In this document: piece after piece, positions 22,732 through 34,965 of the stretch
How positions within the stretch are numbered: position 1 is the stretch's first letter
How the letters are laid out: each line of letters begins with the position of its first letter
NCBI GenBank assembly: GCA_963971425.1
Contig: OZ020517.1
Location: 31,716,734 to 31,780,733, forward strand
DNA length: 64,000 bases
DNA from: Bryoerythrophyllum caledonicum
Lineage: Eukaryota > Streptophyta > Bryopsida > Pottiales > Pottiaceae
Direction of reading: 5' to 3'
Translations under genes and position numbers: made by a program
The notes under the pieces: generated by a model
The model's input: only the letters and a program-made list of their open reading frames with translations
What the model was told of the DNA's origin: nothing
Databases searched by the model: none

Positions 22732-23175
22732 AGCTATACGAAAAGAATCTACTGCCACGAAAGCGCCTTCCTTGGTCATTTGCTGTCCATCTTGTTTCAA
22801 AGCGGTCCCTCATTCTTCAACTTTTAGCAATAGTCCACATAGCAGTTATATCCTGTAAGCACCTCATCCCCTTCAACTTTAATGTCTATGGCATTCCTTA
22901 GGATGAAAGTTCACTGGATAGAAACTACGAAGACTGGATACGTCTGCAGGCAACATTGTTCGGCTTTTATTTACACACAAAGGGCCCACCTGTAGTCTTT
23001 TGTAAACATTTGTACAACAAAACCTGTAGTGTAGCAAATCCGTCCAGGAAGCAACTATGATCTACATGTACAGTAAAAGCTTCAACTTAAAATCAGCTTG
23101 TCAACTGCTAAGATTTCTATCTCTGTTGTTTCGACCTGTTATGCGACATACTGTATCTGTGTCTGTCAATGCCGC
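22732..23175. other. Convergent intergenic region (3' ends of RMI1 and LHT)
   Basis: 444 bases between the two stop codons must hold both 3' UTRs. No further gene was seen. Confidence 0.6.
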
Positions 23176-25725
23176 TCATGCGTAGAACTTGTAAGTCGAT
23201 GCGTTCACGATGATCGCGCGCAAACCTCCGATGGAAGACACCACCATGAGAAACGTTCCCAGGACGACGATGATCCAGTTCAACCACCACGAGTAACCGA
23301 ATCTCTTGGGCTTCACAATGCACAACCACATGATGCACGGCAACTGCAACCAAAGTCACAAAAAACGAAACCAAGCACCTTCATGAGTCTAACAAGGATG
23401 TCCAGATTTCTATCTATTCTCACACTCCACTCAAGGTTAGGTCTCAACTGTTAAAGCTCCCAACTCGCCCCGAAACATGTGTTAGATTCACTAGATCATT
23501 AGACTGTTTTTTCAGCTAGATCCAACTTCCGAAGTAGCGACATGAAAACGTTTCGAGATTGTTGCACTTACGAAGTACGTCGTGGGAGCGAAGGCAAAGC
23601 CGCCGAAGAAACCGAGCAGAGCTCCGAAGAAAGGGAACGTCATGCCAGTGAAAGCAGTGAAAGCTGCAGCATCAAAAGGTTCAGTCGCTGCGTCAGATTT
23701 TGCATACAAAGAGAGCATTTCTGTGGAGAGCTTGTGACGATGACTTACCGACATACAGAGAGCGCGTGACGAGGCGGAGCATTCTTGATGGCTTGAGACG
23801 CATGCGCTTCACCAGCACGGACTCCAGCATGTCGAACACGGGCATGGCGTAGATCTGATAGCTGCCAATGACGTGCACGACGACCATGAGGTTCGCCGCC
23901 GCGACGAGCCACTCGGGCCTTGCGACGTACGTGATGATGTTGTCCCCGACGCTGGTGCCGTAGGTCCAGTAGCCGATGATCGCCACCGGGAAGTAGCACA
24001 CGGCCACCACGATGTACGCCAGCACCACGCCCTTCCACATGGGCACCTTCGACGGCTGCTCCTTGGTCGACGGAATCGTCGCCTGAATCTCCAAGACCAC
24101 GTTGTGGCCCGCGTACGCGAACGCCACCGTCCCGAGCGCGTTGAACGCGCCGAAGACGTGCCCCGCTGTGGATTGGTCCGGAAGGTGGTAGTCCGCGTAC
24201 CCTCCGTTCGTCAGAGGCGGAGTGCTGTGTCCATACGCCGCGGGAATCGCCCACGCAATCGTCGAGTAACTGCATCAAACCAACAAATCTCACACTCCGC
24301 AAGAAAAAGATGGTGATAGATGATGATACGACGAGATCTGTACCTGAGTGACATGATGGCGGCGGCCAACGAGACGCCGGCGATGGAGTTGAAGTTGGGC
24401 AGCTGGGACAGGACGAAGTGGACGGACGAGAAGATGGCGATCCAGGCGGACGTGTGCGGCGTCAAGGGGCAGCTTCCGGTGCACACGATCTGGTAGAACT
24501 TCTGCAGCGACTTGCCGCCCGTCACCATGTAGACGATGTCCACGCCGACCTCGACGATGAGCTGCTGCGGCACGACGATCCACAGCCCCAGCTTGGGCCC
24601 GAACGCCTCCTGCCCCAGCTCGTGGTAGCGGTCGAACCGCTTGCCCTCCACCATCTCGTGCATCTCCACCATCTGCCAGAGCGTGTAGAGCGTGATGACC
24701 CACGAGAGCACCAGCACCAGCACGCCCGGACCCCTGACAAGATGAGCCGCACCGTTAGAACAAGCGATGATGTGCGGAGCACTATCGATCGCTCTTACCA
24801 TGTGAGGTAGACCATGGCGTTGGGCAAGCCCAGCACACCGGCGCCCACCATTGCCGTGACGTTGTGGAACGTGGAGTACCACCATTTCGCCGTGCGCTCG
24901 CCCGTCACGGGCAGCCAGTCATCCACGCTCTTCACCTTGCGCTTGTGCCCGCTCTCCTCGAGATGCTCCTGCAGGCATGAAGATTAGCAACCTGGGACTC
25001 ATGGGTGGGAGGACGTTACGGAATCAGGAAGCGCGGTCGTCCTTGTTACGTGCACACTATTGATGCTTGGGGAGCGGAGGGGCCGGGACGGAGCTGGTGA
25101 GACACAACCACTTTCGTACCAGCGCTACCGCACGTGTGTCGGAGAATGCGGGGATGTGCACACGACGGCGGCGAAACGGGGTGTACGCCTCTGGTTAGCA
25201 AACATCTAAGAAAATGGGTTGCGAGTCCCAACGGTAAGGATACGGCGCCCGTTACTGAACAGACACGACCCATGTGAGTAGGTGAATCAAATACCACTAA
25301 TTAGCGTCACAGCCATGCTGCAGCCACGGCATTCACATCTGAGAGTTTAAGCGTGCGACACCCAAGAGATCACAGCGAGTACTCACGACTGCGTACCAAT
25401 GTCGGCATTGAAGCTAGTAGTCAATATCACCTGTGACAGAATTCTTTGTCTCTACCACGAACAAACCAAGTTTACCCTGCACGCGGTCGAGCACCGGACA
25501 ACAAGAGATTCAAGCTCGTCGTTCGACCTCGACACAGAACCAATATCCCTCACAGTACCACCTCGACACTAAATGCAGCAGTACCGAGGAAGCATTCACC
25601 GAGAATATGACCCCTCCCCGCCTCCCTCCCTCCCCAAATCGAGGACCACGAAACTCATCCCTGATCTAGACTTCAGTGATTATACCGGGTACCTGGAACG
25701 CTTCACGCGAGGAGAGAGTCCGCAT
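23176..25725 (-). CDS. LHT: Lysine-histidine-type amino-acid transporter (AAAP family), 457 aa
   Basis: A plasma-membrane proton/amino-acid symporter of the LHT group of the AAAP family, with about 11 membrane segments. Read 5' to 3', exons are 25725-25693, 24968-24799, 24733-24344, 24269-23749, 23663-23572 and 23343-23176; phases join exactly to 458 codons. Signature text: [63 protein letters not shown], then [39 protein letters not shown] and the C-terminal LPCIMWL with [10 protein letters not shown]. The last residues YKFYA match the family ending. The first exon ([11 protein letters not shown]) is my weakest call: it is 33 nt long, phase 0 and followed by a GT donor, but it was chosen only because it fits. 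All other exons are secure. Confidence 0.88.
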
Positions 25726-28117
25726 GGTGGAGAGCTGGCTTTCGCAACACCGGTGATGAGGTGCAGCAGCTGTAGTTATGGCTGATCTGCAGCTGATAAG
25801 CCAGGGCCGCGGCAGGTGCTGCGCCTGGAAATAGGACCCGGACGCAAAGAGATTGCTGCACGAAAATCAGGCTCGTGGAAGGCGATGATGCGGAGCAAAC
25901 ACTTCCCACATTACTTGTCTGTGTTTTTATTCGTTTCCGTCAGTCAGTCGGCCGGGATGATGTCGCGGTCAGGCTCCATTTTGTCAGTGTTTTCTTTTTC
26001 CTTCGCTTCGACCACCGAGTCTTCTTCCAGTCCCAGGAACATTTAGCAGCTGGAGCAGAATCTTGAGCATAGAACGGCTCTCTCCCTCGCTCCTATAGTC
26101 GAGCAAAACGAGAAAGTTGCGTGAAATAAAAAGAGGAGTGAGTAGATGTATCTGTCTTGTCATATTTAGTGTTGTTGTTATAGTAGATCTAGCTTCTAGC
26201 TGAGGTTACTATACATTCTTGCAGTTTCGACACTTAGCTACCAAAATATCTATTTCCCCCTTTAGCAGGCATTTAAACACAATGGGTATCGCTTAGCCAT
26301 TATATGAGTATCATCACATAGACAAATCTGTGTAATTTTTTAATTTTTTTGGACATTTTCCATTGTGAATTAAATATTTACCAAAACCAACCCGCACATA
26401 GGGTATTGTGGATTAGAAAGTAAGGAAAAAATGATGAGATCTTTTGTTGAATGCAGTGAATCACCTTTTCTCATTTTGTTTAAAAGTGACCTACATGAAG
26501 GCTTAAATATTTGTTTTGGTACTTTTGCACGAGCTAAAATGAATCATGTAATGATCTTCAAATGCATTACCCCTACATATTTAGAAAATCTATCACATGC
26601 GGTACAATGTGATAGGTTTTCTAAATCATGAGGTTGGCACAGCATCTATGTAGGCGGTACAATGTTCACGCATATCATGACGCAGTGAAAAAGGAATCTA
26701 TGATGGCTGAACAAAATATTAATACCATGTTTTTCTGGTCTTGATCCTCAGCCTGAACCAAAAAGCCCGAATTCAACAGAAATCCAAACCTAATTCAAAA
26801 AGTAACCCCAACTTGACTACGAAGCCAGCCGTGAATTCTAGATTGCTCCATCGCTCAACCCTTCTGATGCATCTCCGAGTGCATGAAAAAGGTTCAATAA
26901 GCCACAAACCACACACAGAAAGGAACAGACACCTCATCGTGATCACAAAAAGTTGACAAAAAGCACTAAAACAAAAGCAGAAAAAACCTGAGAAGAACTA
27001 TTTGAATGATGACCTGCCTCTCTTCCTCCCTAACTCTCAACCCTAACTCAGCTCTCGCCACCAAAAATGCATCGCACAAGCAGCTCGCGCAACGCATTCG
27101 CGGCTTTACTCCTCCCCGATCCACAACCCCGCGTGTCCACACTCACCTCAAAAGAAACTCACATCGAATCACCAAAATGAATTATGTCATGAAAGGATGG
27201 AGCGAGCTCGCGAATTGCATCTGATTTCGTATCTGATTTCGTCTCTGTTTCGGGTTCCGCGATGGATTTTCACGAGGTAATCCGAGGATTTGAGGTTACG
27301 GTTCGGTGAGGAAAGAGGGGTTGAGATGAGAAAGTGGAGGGGGTTTGAGGGTTAGCGAGGGGTGTGGTTGAGGAGGGGGCGGGCGCGATATGGATGCGGG
27401 GGAGTATGGGCGCGGGGGACAGGATCATCAGGGTCTTATCTACGTCTTATCTCACAGGCGCGCAAGCACAAATCAAAATGCCGTCCCCCACCTCGTGACC
27501 ACGACGCAGCTTAAACAGACCGAACCACGCCACCCGCACATTACAGTCCAGAGTATCGAGCAGAGCTGCGGACCTGATTGGCGGCGCGACGGATCAGCCT
27601 CCGTCTCCAACGCCTGCCATGGGATGATCAATCGCGCCTGCAGCAAACAGACACCAATCAGAAAGTTTCCGCCATCCTCGCCAATTCGGCTGCACCCTGC
27701 CCTAAATTCACGCAACCGACTCCACCTCCTCCCGCAAAAATTCATCCACGAATGCTCACGCACTCAGCAAAAACACAGCACGCTCCCAACAACGCACGCG
27801 CAGCGCAGCCGACGCCTGACGCGACCAAAAACATCCAGGCTCCGCAACAGGCAAATAGGCGGGAGAAAACAAGAAAACGCAACGGAAATTAAAAAAAACC
27901 CGCGGGACGCAGGCTCACCGGCTCACTGGAGAGGAAGCGGACGCAGGGTTCTGTACGCCGGGTATCTTCGGGTAGCTGTACAGCGTTTCGATTACATTCT
28001 CCAGTGTGATAGCATTTCATTTTATCTGGTTCTTGTAGATATAGGGAGTTTGCATGGATGTGTAAGCCTCCAAGTGCAAACAGACCCTGATTTGAGCATG
28101 GTGGTATGACATTTATC
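25726..28117. other. Intergenic, no gene recognised
   Basis: 25,726-26,150 is the presumed promoter side of the LHT gene. 27,000-27,990 is GC-rich and open in several frames on both strands, including 239 codons at 27,390-28,109, but the translations are Arg/Pro/His-rich and lack motifs. I treat them as chance frames. Confidence 0.4.
26578..26627. repeat. Short hairpin, ~20-bp arms
   Basis: TTAGAAAATCTATCACAT and ATGTGATAGGTTTTCTAA pair with one G-T type mismatch around the 8-base loop GCGGTACA. The loop phrase GCGGTACAATGT appears again about 50 bases downstream (26,652). Function unknown. Confidence 0.6.
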
Positions 28118-28294
28118 ACTACACTGTGTATTGCATTTAGTGTATTAACACAAATAGTGTACATACCCTAGTACACTAATGGTAAAGAAGTTGACAAATA
28201 GTGTACTAATTGCAAAGAAGTTGACAAATAGTGTTGGTTGTCCATGGCATTCATGATACTTCGAATCAACTTTCTTGTGCCAATAAAAATAAAA

Positions 28295-29236
28295 TGAACT
28301 AAAAAGATACCCCCGATCAACCACCTACCGGCCGCCATGAAGGTTTGGGCAAGTTCCTAGCGTGTCAATTTATAGTATTTTTTTTAAAAAAATTTACTGT
28401 AGATGGACATTACTAAAAGCTTTGTGTGAGTCCAATTTTTTCCTAAATCCAACATTTTATGAAAAAGTTATAGGGTTTTGAAGTTCAAATGGGGAGAGCA
28501 AGCAAGTTGGGCAACTCCAACAGCTTTTTCTAGGACACTCTATTGAATGTGAGATTTTCAATAACAGCAAAGAATATTATCTTGTTTCATATTGTCCAAA
28601 AAAAATCTCTTGTCTTTAGTGAAAAATAGCATATTAATCCAAGTCAAACATTTTCACACATGGTCGGGCAAGGTACCAAAAATCTTCTTCCTTTCCACAT
28701 AAAACTTTGAGATCTTTATATTTTTTACTTTTTATTTTCCCTACGACATTATGTGCTGTAAACCTTTTCATTGACCGTTTGGATTCTCATTCTAAAACAT
28801 ATTACCTTCACAAAATAGTAAAACGTGAATTGACAAATTTTGTACCTCCACTACTTGCACAATTTTTTTGAACATGCTACACCCTTTGATTACCTCTAAA
28901 AATTGTTGTACAAGGAACTAATACCATGCTCAACATGGTGGTAATGAATTTATACCTTGTGTAGTGCAAAAATTGGACACCAAGTGAAGTCAAAGTGTGT
29001 TGATCCACTAAACGGAGGGAAGAAATGAACCCTTTTTGAACTTCAAACACTATAATCTAACAATCTATGCGGTCAAAGTTTATGAAATTTTTGCGAGTAT
29101 GTTACCAAATAAGTTTTAATTGAGATCCTATGGTTGAAACTAGAAAGAAAAGTTTTGGTTTTCTCCCCTGCTCATTGCACTCAAACAAAAAGTTTTGAAG
29201 TGTTTTTGGTTTGAAAATGGCTTGGTAATTTAGGAA
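28295..29236. mobile_element. piggyBac-type element, degraded, nested
   Basis: Body closely parallels the element at 30,596-31,836 (shared GTAGAYGGRCATTACTAAAA, then the CACATAAAACTT phrase). The right end GGTAATTTAGGAA is followed by TTAA at 29237-29240. The left end is eroded and its position is approximate. Confidence 0.5.
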
Positions 29237-29245
29237 TTAATTGAA

Positions 29246-29585
29246 TGGTTACTTTTTCAAAATGTTATTTTTTTCAAAAGGTAACTTTTTCAAATGTACA
29301 CTTTTTTCAACATGTTAATTAATGAGAAGGTTACTTTTTCAAAAGGTTATTGTTTCAAAAGGTTACTTTTCAAAAGATTACTTTTCAAAAGATTACTTTT
29401 TCTAAATGTTATTTTTTCAAATGTTTTCTTTTTCAAATATTTCCTTCTTCAAAAGATTACTTTTTCAAAATATTACTTTTTCAAAAGTTTCCTTTTTCAA
29501 ATGATTTCTTTTTCAAAATTTTCCGTTTTCATAGTTTTTGTTTTTCAAATCTTTCCTTTTTCAAATGATCCCTTTTTTAAACAAA
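29246..29585 (+). repeat. Degenerate short tandem tract (TTACTTTTTCAAAA)
   Basis: About 340 bases of imperfect 11-14-base repeats around TTTTTCAAA. The open frames through it (Phe/Lys-rich) are by-products of the repeat, not genes. Confidence 0.8.
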
Positions 29586-30595
29586 AATAAAAATAATAAA
29601 AATAAAAATAATAAAATATATTTGAGCTCAGTTTTATTTTCCAATCTCTTTCTTGCAAATGTTTTTATTTATTTTTTGGATTTCAATTTCACTTTCCTTT
29701 CTATCTATGTTATCTTTTTCCAAATTTTTCTCTCCAAATTGTTGTTCTCTCAATTGTTGGTGTTTCTAAGTTGTTCTTTTTTTCAAAGTTGTTGATTTTT
29801 CTATTTTTCTCTTTTCTCCAAATTGTTGTTTTTTCCAAAAAAAAAAACTACTAAATTTTTATTTTTTTTCTTCTTCACTTTTGATACTCCAAATGTACAA
29901 ATAATTCTCTTCTACTTTTGATACACTAAATGACCACAAGTAGAATTTTTTTTATTCCAATCTTTACTGGAATTCCCAAATAGTGTAGTAGTTGGCTTTT
30001 AATATAGTATTCTTCTACTACACTAATTGCGTAGTTTGCAAATAGTGTACATGTTCATATTTAGTGGTTAGTACACTAAATGCAATATTTAGTGTACATG
30101 AAACATTGAATATAGTATGGATTCATTAGTAATGTGGGTGAAAAATGATGTGGAATACACCAATTTTGGTTTTGGTTAAAATTAATGTGGACACATTTCA
30201 ACATGGCCCACCTCTCCATTAGTCCACAATATTTTTGCATCAACAATTTTGAAATATCCCACACTATTTTCTAAAGTATATGATTTGATGTGAATTGAGA
30301 ATTGAGTTGGACCACCGTAATTTGCGTGTAATGAAATTAGTGCAGGTATTTTGAAATATTCTTGTCCACAATATATGCGGTGTTTAGTGTACTAGTCGTA
30401 CTGAGGTCAAAAACATGATACAATGTAGTTATCCCAACTATGCTATTTGTGAACAAGTTGACTTTCACAGATGGGCCATCGAGATACAATATGTGTGGAC
30501 AAGTTTTTGCGATCCACCATATGGATCCCACATCAAACCACGATGCTTTCAAAGAAAGGTGTATACACCATGTTCAAATTTGATGTTGTCCTTAA

Positions 30596-31836
30596 TCTCT
30601 AAAGGACCAAGTGTCAAGAATGAGCTTTTTGAAAGTTCGGTCAGGTTCCTGTTGTGTTAATTTCTAACATTCTTGTTTGAAATTTTTACCGTAGAAGGGC
30701 ATTACTAAAACCTCAGTGGGAGAACAATTTTTTTCCTAAGTCCAACATTTTATGAAAAATTTAGAAGGTTTTGAATTTCAAACGAGGAGAGCGGGCAAGT
30801 CTCGCACCTCCAAAACGTTTGCTAGAAAACTCTATTGAATGTGTGATTTTCAACACTACACTAAACATCGCATTTAGTGTAGTCACACAAATAGTGTAAT
30901 TGCCCTACTACACTATTTGCGAACTTGTTCACAATTAGTGTTAGTTGCGGCAAGCTTTTTCATACACTAGTAGTGCTTTTATTCACTGTGACAAGCTTAT
31001 ACAGCTACACTAATTGTGCACAAGTAAAAACAAAAAACCACCCATTTTTACATATAGTGTAATATTTCACATTTAGTGTAATGTTGTGTCGTTACACTAA
31101 TTGTAATTCTTCCTTTTAGTGTAAGGGTTCATATTTAGTGTAGACGACACTAAATGCAATGTTTAGTGTAGCAGATAATATTATCTCCTTTCATATTGTC
31201 AAAAAAAGTTCTTGTCTTTAGTGAAAAGTAGCATATTAACCCAAGTCAAACATTATCACACATTGTTGGGCAAGGTACCAAAAAAACTTCTTCCTTTCCA
31301 CATAAACTTACAGATCTTCATATTTTTGATTTGATACTTTTTTCCACAAAAATATGTGGTGTAAACCTTCTTATTGACCATTTAGATTATCAATCTAAAA
31401 CATGTTAATTTCACAAAAAATTGAAACGTGAATTGGCAATTGAACCTCCACTCTTTGCATAGTAGTTTTGAATATGCTACATCCCTCTTCTACCTCTAAA
31501 AATTGGTGTGTACGGAACTAACATCATGCTTAACACGATGGTAATGGATTAGACCTTGTGTAGTGCAAAAATTTGACACCTAGTGAAGTCAAATTTGCTG
31601 ATCCACTCAAAGCACGGAAAAGAATGCACCATTTGCTTGATTTCAAACACTATAATCTTTCAATTCGTGCGGTCAAAGTTTATGAAATTTTGTGAGTACA
31701 TTACTTAAGAAGGCTAGATTGAGATCCTACGATCAAACTACAAATAATTTTTTTTTCTTTCCTTCTTGATTTGTTGCACTAGAATCAATCAGTTTTGAAG
31801 TGTTTTTGGTGTGAAACTGTCACGATACTTTAGGGA
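30596..31836. mobile_element. piggyBac-type element with a nested MITE
   Basis: Starts TCTCTAAAGGACCAAGTGT after TTAA (30592-30595) and ends CGATACTTTAGGGA before TTAA (31837-31840). Without the inserted MITE it is about 930 bp. No transposase. Confidence 0.75.
30859..31168. mobile_element. Tc1/mariner-type MITE, 310 bp
   Basis: Ends CACTAAACATYGCATTTAG in inverted orientation, flanked by TA (30857-30858 and 31169-31170). The motif TTTAGTGTA or TACACTAA recurs repeatedly inside. The related element near 28.6 kb lacks it at the homologous place, giving an empty-site comparison. Confidence 0.75.
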
Positions 31837-31840
31837 TTAA

Positions 31841-32450
31841 AGGGTTAATGCAATTGTCAACTTCAACCTTTAACTCTAGGTCTTTACAACTTTGCACTTC
31901 TATGCATTCTCTTTTGTCATGCCTTCCCTTCTTCCCACCTCTCAACCTACATGTCTGATGTGCTACCTCCTTTCCTAGATTTAGGACGAAGCTAGTGTGT
32001 CAGCTATTAGCCATGAGCGGTGAGCAGTGAGCCATGAGCGGTGAGCGGTGAGCCATGGACCACAAAACAAAATGTTCTAATATTTTTAAGCAATGTTCTA
32101 AAAAAAACAAATTAATATATTCATAGAACAATATTTACTAAAATTAGGAGGAGGTTTGAACCTATGACTGTGGATCAGGATTCATATAGGGTATGAGTAA
32201 GACCTACGACCATAGGACAATAAGTAGAAGTACAATTTATGGAAACAAATCAACATAATGTTATGTTGATTGGAGTGCAATGAATTTGCATGGGTGGAAA
32301 TGAAATCATCAAATAGAATATAATAACAACATTTTCAAGCGAGTAAGTATTGTGCACAAATGTAACAAAGTCGAGCGGTGGCCCTTTTAGTCTTACCACT
32401 TTTTCATTGCAATTGATAGGTGTTCATACAATGTAGAACCAATGTACTGT
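31841..32450. other. No gene; short repeat of GAGCGGTGAGC
   Basis: Around 31,999-32,057 the phrase GCCATGAGCGGTGAGC is repeated three times. The rest is AT-rich and is probably the 3' part of the decayed Mutator-like element that follows. Confidence 0.45.
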
Positions 32451-32454
32451 AATG

Positions 32455-33420
32455 CTAAACAAAGACGGTGTGCTTCGCACAAAGGATTTGTAGAACTCGC
32501 TTAATCTCGTTGAAGCTAAAATTGGGGGCATGCATGAAGACATCCGTATCAGGATCGAAACCGTAGACTATAATGAAGACATAGTAGAGATGCATACAAT
32601 ATATCCATTGTCCACGTTTGCCGAGGGACTTAGTGTTCATGTCCGTGAAGGATGGACAGTCACAACTGGGGAATTGGCCAATACTTAGCATGTACTTCGA
32701 AACCTTCAAGATGCTTCTGGACTCAAATGACATAGCACAGCCAAACCCTAGAGGAGGAATCATGTGAACTTTGTATACCTTGCCAATCACGGACAAAACA
32801 TATGCGAAACTGTTCTCATGTGCTACGGTAGGAGCTTTGGGGTTTTTTCGAATGACCTTTTCAAACCGCTTCAAGGGATGCACGGTAGGCTCCTACAGAG
32901 TCGGAAATAATGAGAAGTCCAATGGACCTCGTTGGTCTCCAAAGAGTTCCCGAGGAGACAGCTCCTTGCGTTTGGCCAATCGGAACCCAACATCTTCTAA
33001 TGCAAATATCTATTTTTGGCTTAGATTTGTGCCTATCTTTACTAGCCATACATTAGGAATATCTGGTTTGAAGACAACCCACTTTCTTCTGGTGCCCTTC
33101 ACACATTGCTCAGTGTCATCATTACAAAAGAAGAACTGCATCTTATCAATCCGGTTCTTCTTATAACTATCCATCATTCTAGTGTAAGTAGGAGCTGCAA
33201 TACTCTTACCTTCCTTGACAATCCTAGCCACACACTTTTTCCTCGTGATGGCCAGTTGAGCAAAATAAGCCTTTGCAAATGTCTTTGAAAGGCAAACAAT
33301 ATGCCATACTTTCTCATCACACTCGGTCTCCTGAACAACTTTCACGTGTTGCACCCCTACAGTTGGTGCTAGAGCTCTAGAAGATGGAAGGACATCCTTA
33401 GTTGCCGGCGGAGCTTCCAC
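32455..33420 (-). pseudogene. C-terminal part of a Mutator-like (SWIM) transposase, copy 1
   Basis: One frame runs from 33420 through two in-frame TAG codons (33012-33010 and near 32890) to a stop at 32455. It ends with a SWIM-type zinc finger: FPSCDCPSF, then QWIYCMHLYYVF, giving CxC...CxH as in Mutator-like transposases and FAR1/FHY3 relatives. It aligns along its whole length with 41,013-41,879 (plus strand), for example FFCNDDTEQCVKGTRRKWVV against FLCKDDIHRCVHNPRRLWVV. The DDE domain of this copy is absent. A GC-rich GCGAGCGTAGAGT tract (33,510-33,570) upstream matches 42,640-42,700 in inverse orientation. Confidence 0.6.
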
Positions 33421-34149
33421 TGAAACATCTTCTTCGGAAGTGAGGTCGTGGATAGTGCGCTAAAATGGTCGTTTTTGAAACCGAGGATGAGAGATGGGGG
33501 AAAGTTTTTTTGCGAGCGTAGAGTTGCGAGCGGAGAGCGGCGAGCCTTGGTTCGCGAGCGCAGAGCGCAAAAAGTAGAGAGTTCAAGGAAAAAAAGGTAA
33601 AGTTTACGGATATTTAAAGTTAAAGTTTATGGAAATTTAAAGTTAAAGTTAAAGGAAAGTAAAAGTGGACATTTAGGGTAGGATCCTATAGCCGTGAAAA
33701 TTGGACTAGATCTGAGATTGAAGTGCTATTAAGATGTACTAAATTGCCATTAGAAGTGAAATTAGAGTAGGGACTGACCGATGAAATGGGTATTACTACC
33801 CTATGACCGTGGATGAATTGTGTTTTGATGAAAACAATTCTTTGTACAAAAAGAGGAGAAGAAAGTTGGATTCCAAATACAATTTCAACTAGTTATTCAT
33901 CAAGACTTATAAATATCCAACAAGTAAGTGAGATTTAAAGAGGGAGACTCTAAATTTGAATTAAGTGGAAATTTTAATTGTGATTTCCGTCGAGTGAGGG
34001 ACTCCAACCATGTATATGGAACTAATATTGGTATTTAAATAGTTTTCTTAAGAAGAACTCAAGAAGCAATATATCTTCAATGAACATAGTGAGGGACCAC
34101 ATACTCGACTGCTATAGCAGATTTCCATATGAACTAATGTAGAGTAATT
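33421..34149. other. Transposon-derived, no gene
   Basis: Contains the GCGAGCGTAGAG repeat and a TTAAAGTTAAAGTTTA tract (33,600-33,650). No coding signal. Confidence 0.45.
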
Positions 34150-34153
34150 TTAA

Positions 34154-34961
34154 CCCCTAAAGGACCAAGGCAATTTTTCCTCAAAAACACTCCAAAACTG
34201 CCATTTTCAACGCATTCAACACAAAATGATACAAAATCATTTTTTTGAAAATTTAACCATAGGATCTTGTACTAGACTTGTATGAGAGTGTGTGGTGAAA
34301 ATTTTGGTAAGTTTGACCGCATAGATTGAAAGATATTAGCCTTTTAAGTGCGACACAATCTCTTTTTCAGGTCATACTATACACCTTCAACACACTTCGA
34401 CCACCTTCTATGGCAACTTTTTGCACTACGGGCCGTGATTTTATTGTCTTAACGTGATAAAGATCATGTTAGGCGCATGTGCACCAAATTTTAGAAGTAG
34501 AAGAGGTGTAGAAGATGTCCTAAAAAATCTTGCAATGCACCTATGTGCCGAGAATCAACAATACACTTTATATTTTGCATATATCATATCCTTCTCAAAT
34601 ATTTGAAATTCACAAATCCGTACGGTAGATGCAAAGATCTCAATTTCTTTTCCAAGAGGACATTTTTAGTCTTTTAAATGGACAAAAACTCGAATTTCTA
34701 TTGAATTTAGAAGTTATTAAAGTTTGGTGACAATATTTGTGATATGTCACACTAAACTGCTGCACTATTTGTATACGTAAGTGAAAATAAATTGTAACTT
34801 TTGAACCGTAAGTCGGAATTCTACGAAATTTGTGTCTACGCAAAGCTAATCAAAAGTTGGCCATTCAATAAAAAATCTCAGAAAATAATGCCTAGAATTG
34901 AGAACGTGGTACCTTACCCAAACTCAAAACGTCCCCCGAGGGGACATCGGTCCTTTAGGGG
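34154..34961. mobile_element. piggyBac-type element, 808 bp, intact ends
   Basis: Perfect 13-bp inverted ends CCCCTAAAGGACC, flanked by TTAA at 34150-34153 and 34962-34965. The interior is AT-rich without a transposase. These ends give the consensus of the family seen at 15.5, 28.3 and 30.6 kb. Confidence 0.85.
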
Positions 34962-34965
34962 TTAA

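Larger units (their letters stand above)
28122..30094. mobile_element. Tc1/mariner-type non-autonomous element, ~1.97 kb, with nested insertion
   Basis: Ends CACTGTGTATTGCATTTAG and the reverse complement of GCAATATTTAGTG are flanked by TA at 28120-28121 and 30095-30096. Subterminal AATAGTGTACAT motifs occur near both ends. Its interior contains a TTAA-type element and a long TTTTCAAA-rich tract. It belongs to the same end family as the 310-bp MITE at 30,859. Confidence 0.6.

Noticed and set aside
24418..24810. Plus-strand frame opposite the LHT gene
   Set aside because: Antisense shadow of conserved transporter exons.
27390..28109. 239-codon open frame
   Set aside because: GC-rich stretch open in several frames on both strands; translation lacks motifs and is Arg/His/Pro-rich. 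Likely chance.
29294..29795. Phe/Lys-rich open frames
   Set aside because: Direct translation of the TTTTTCAAA tandem tract; three overlapping phases look alike.
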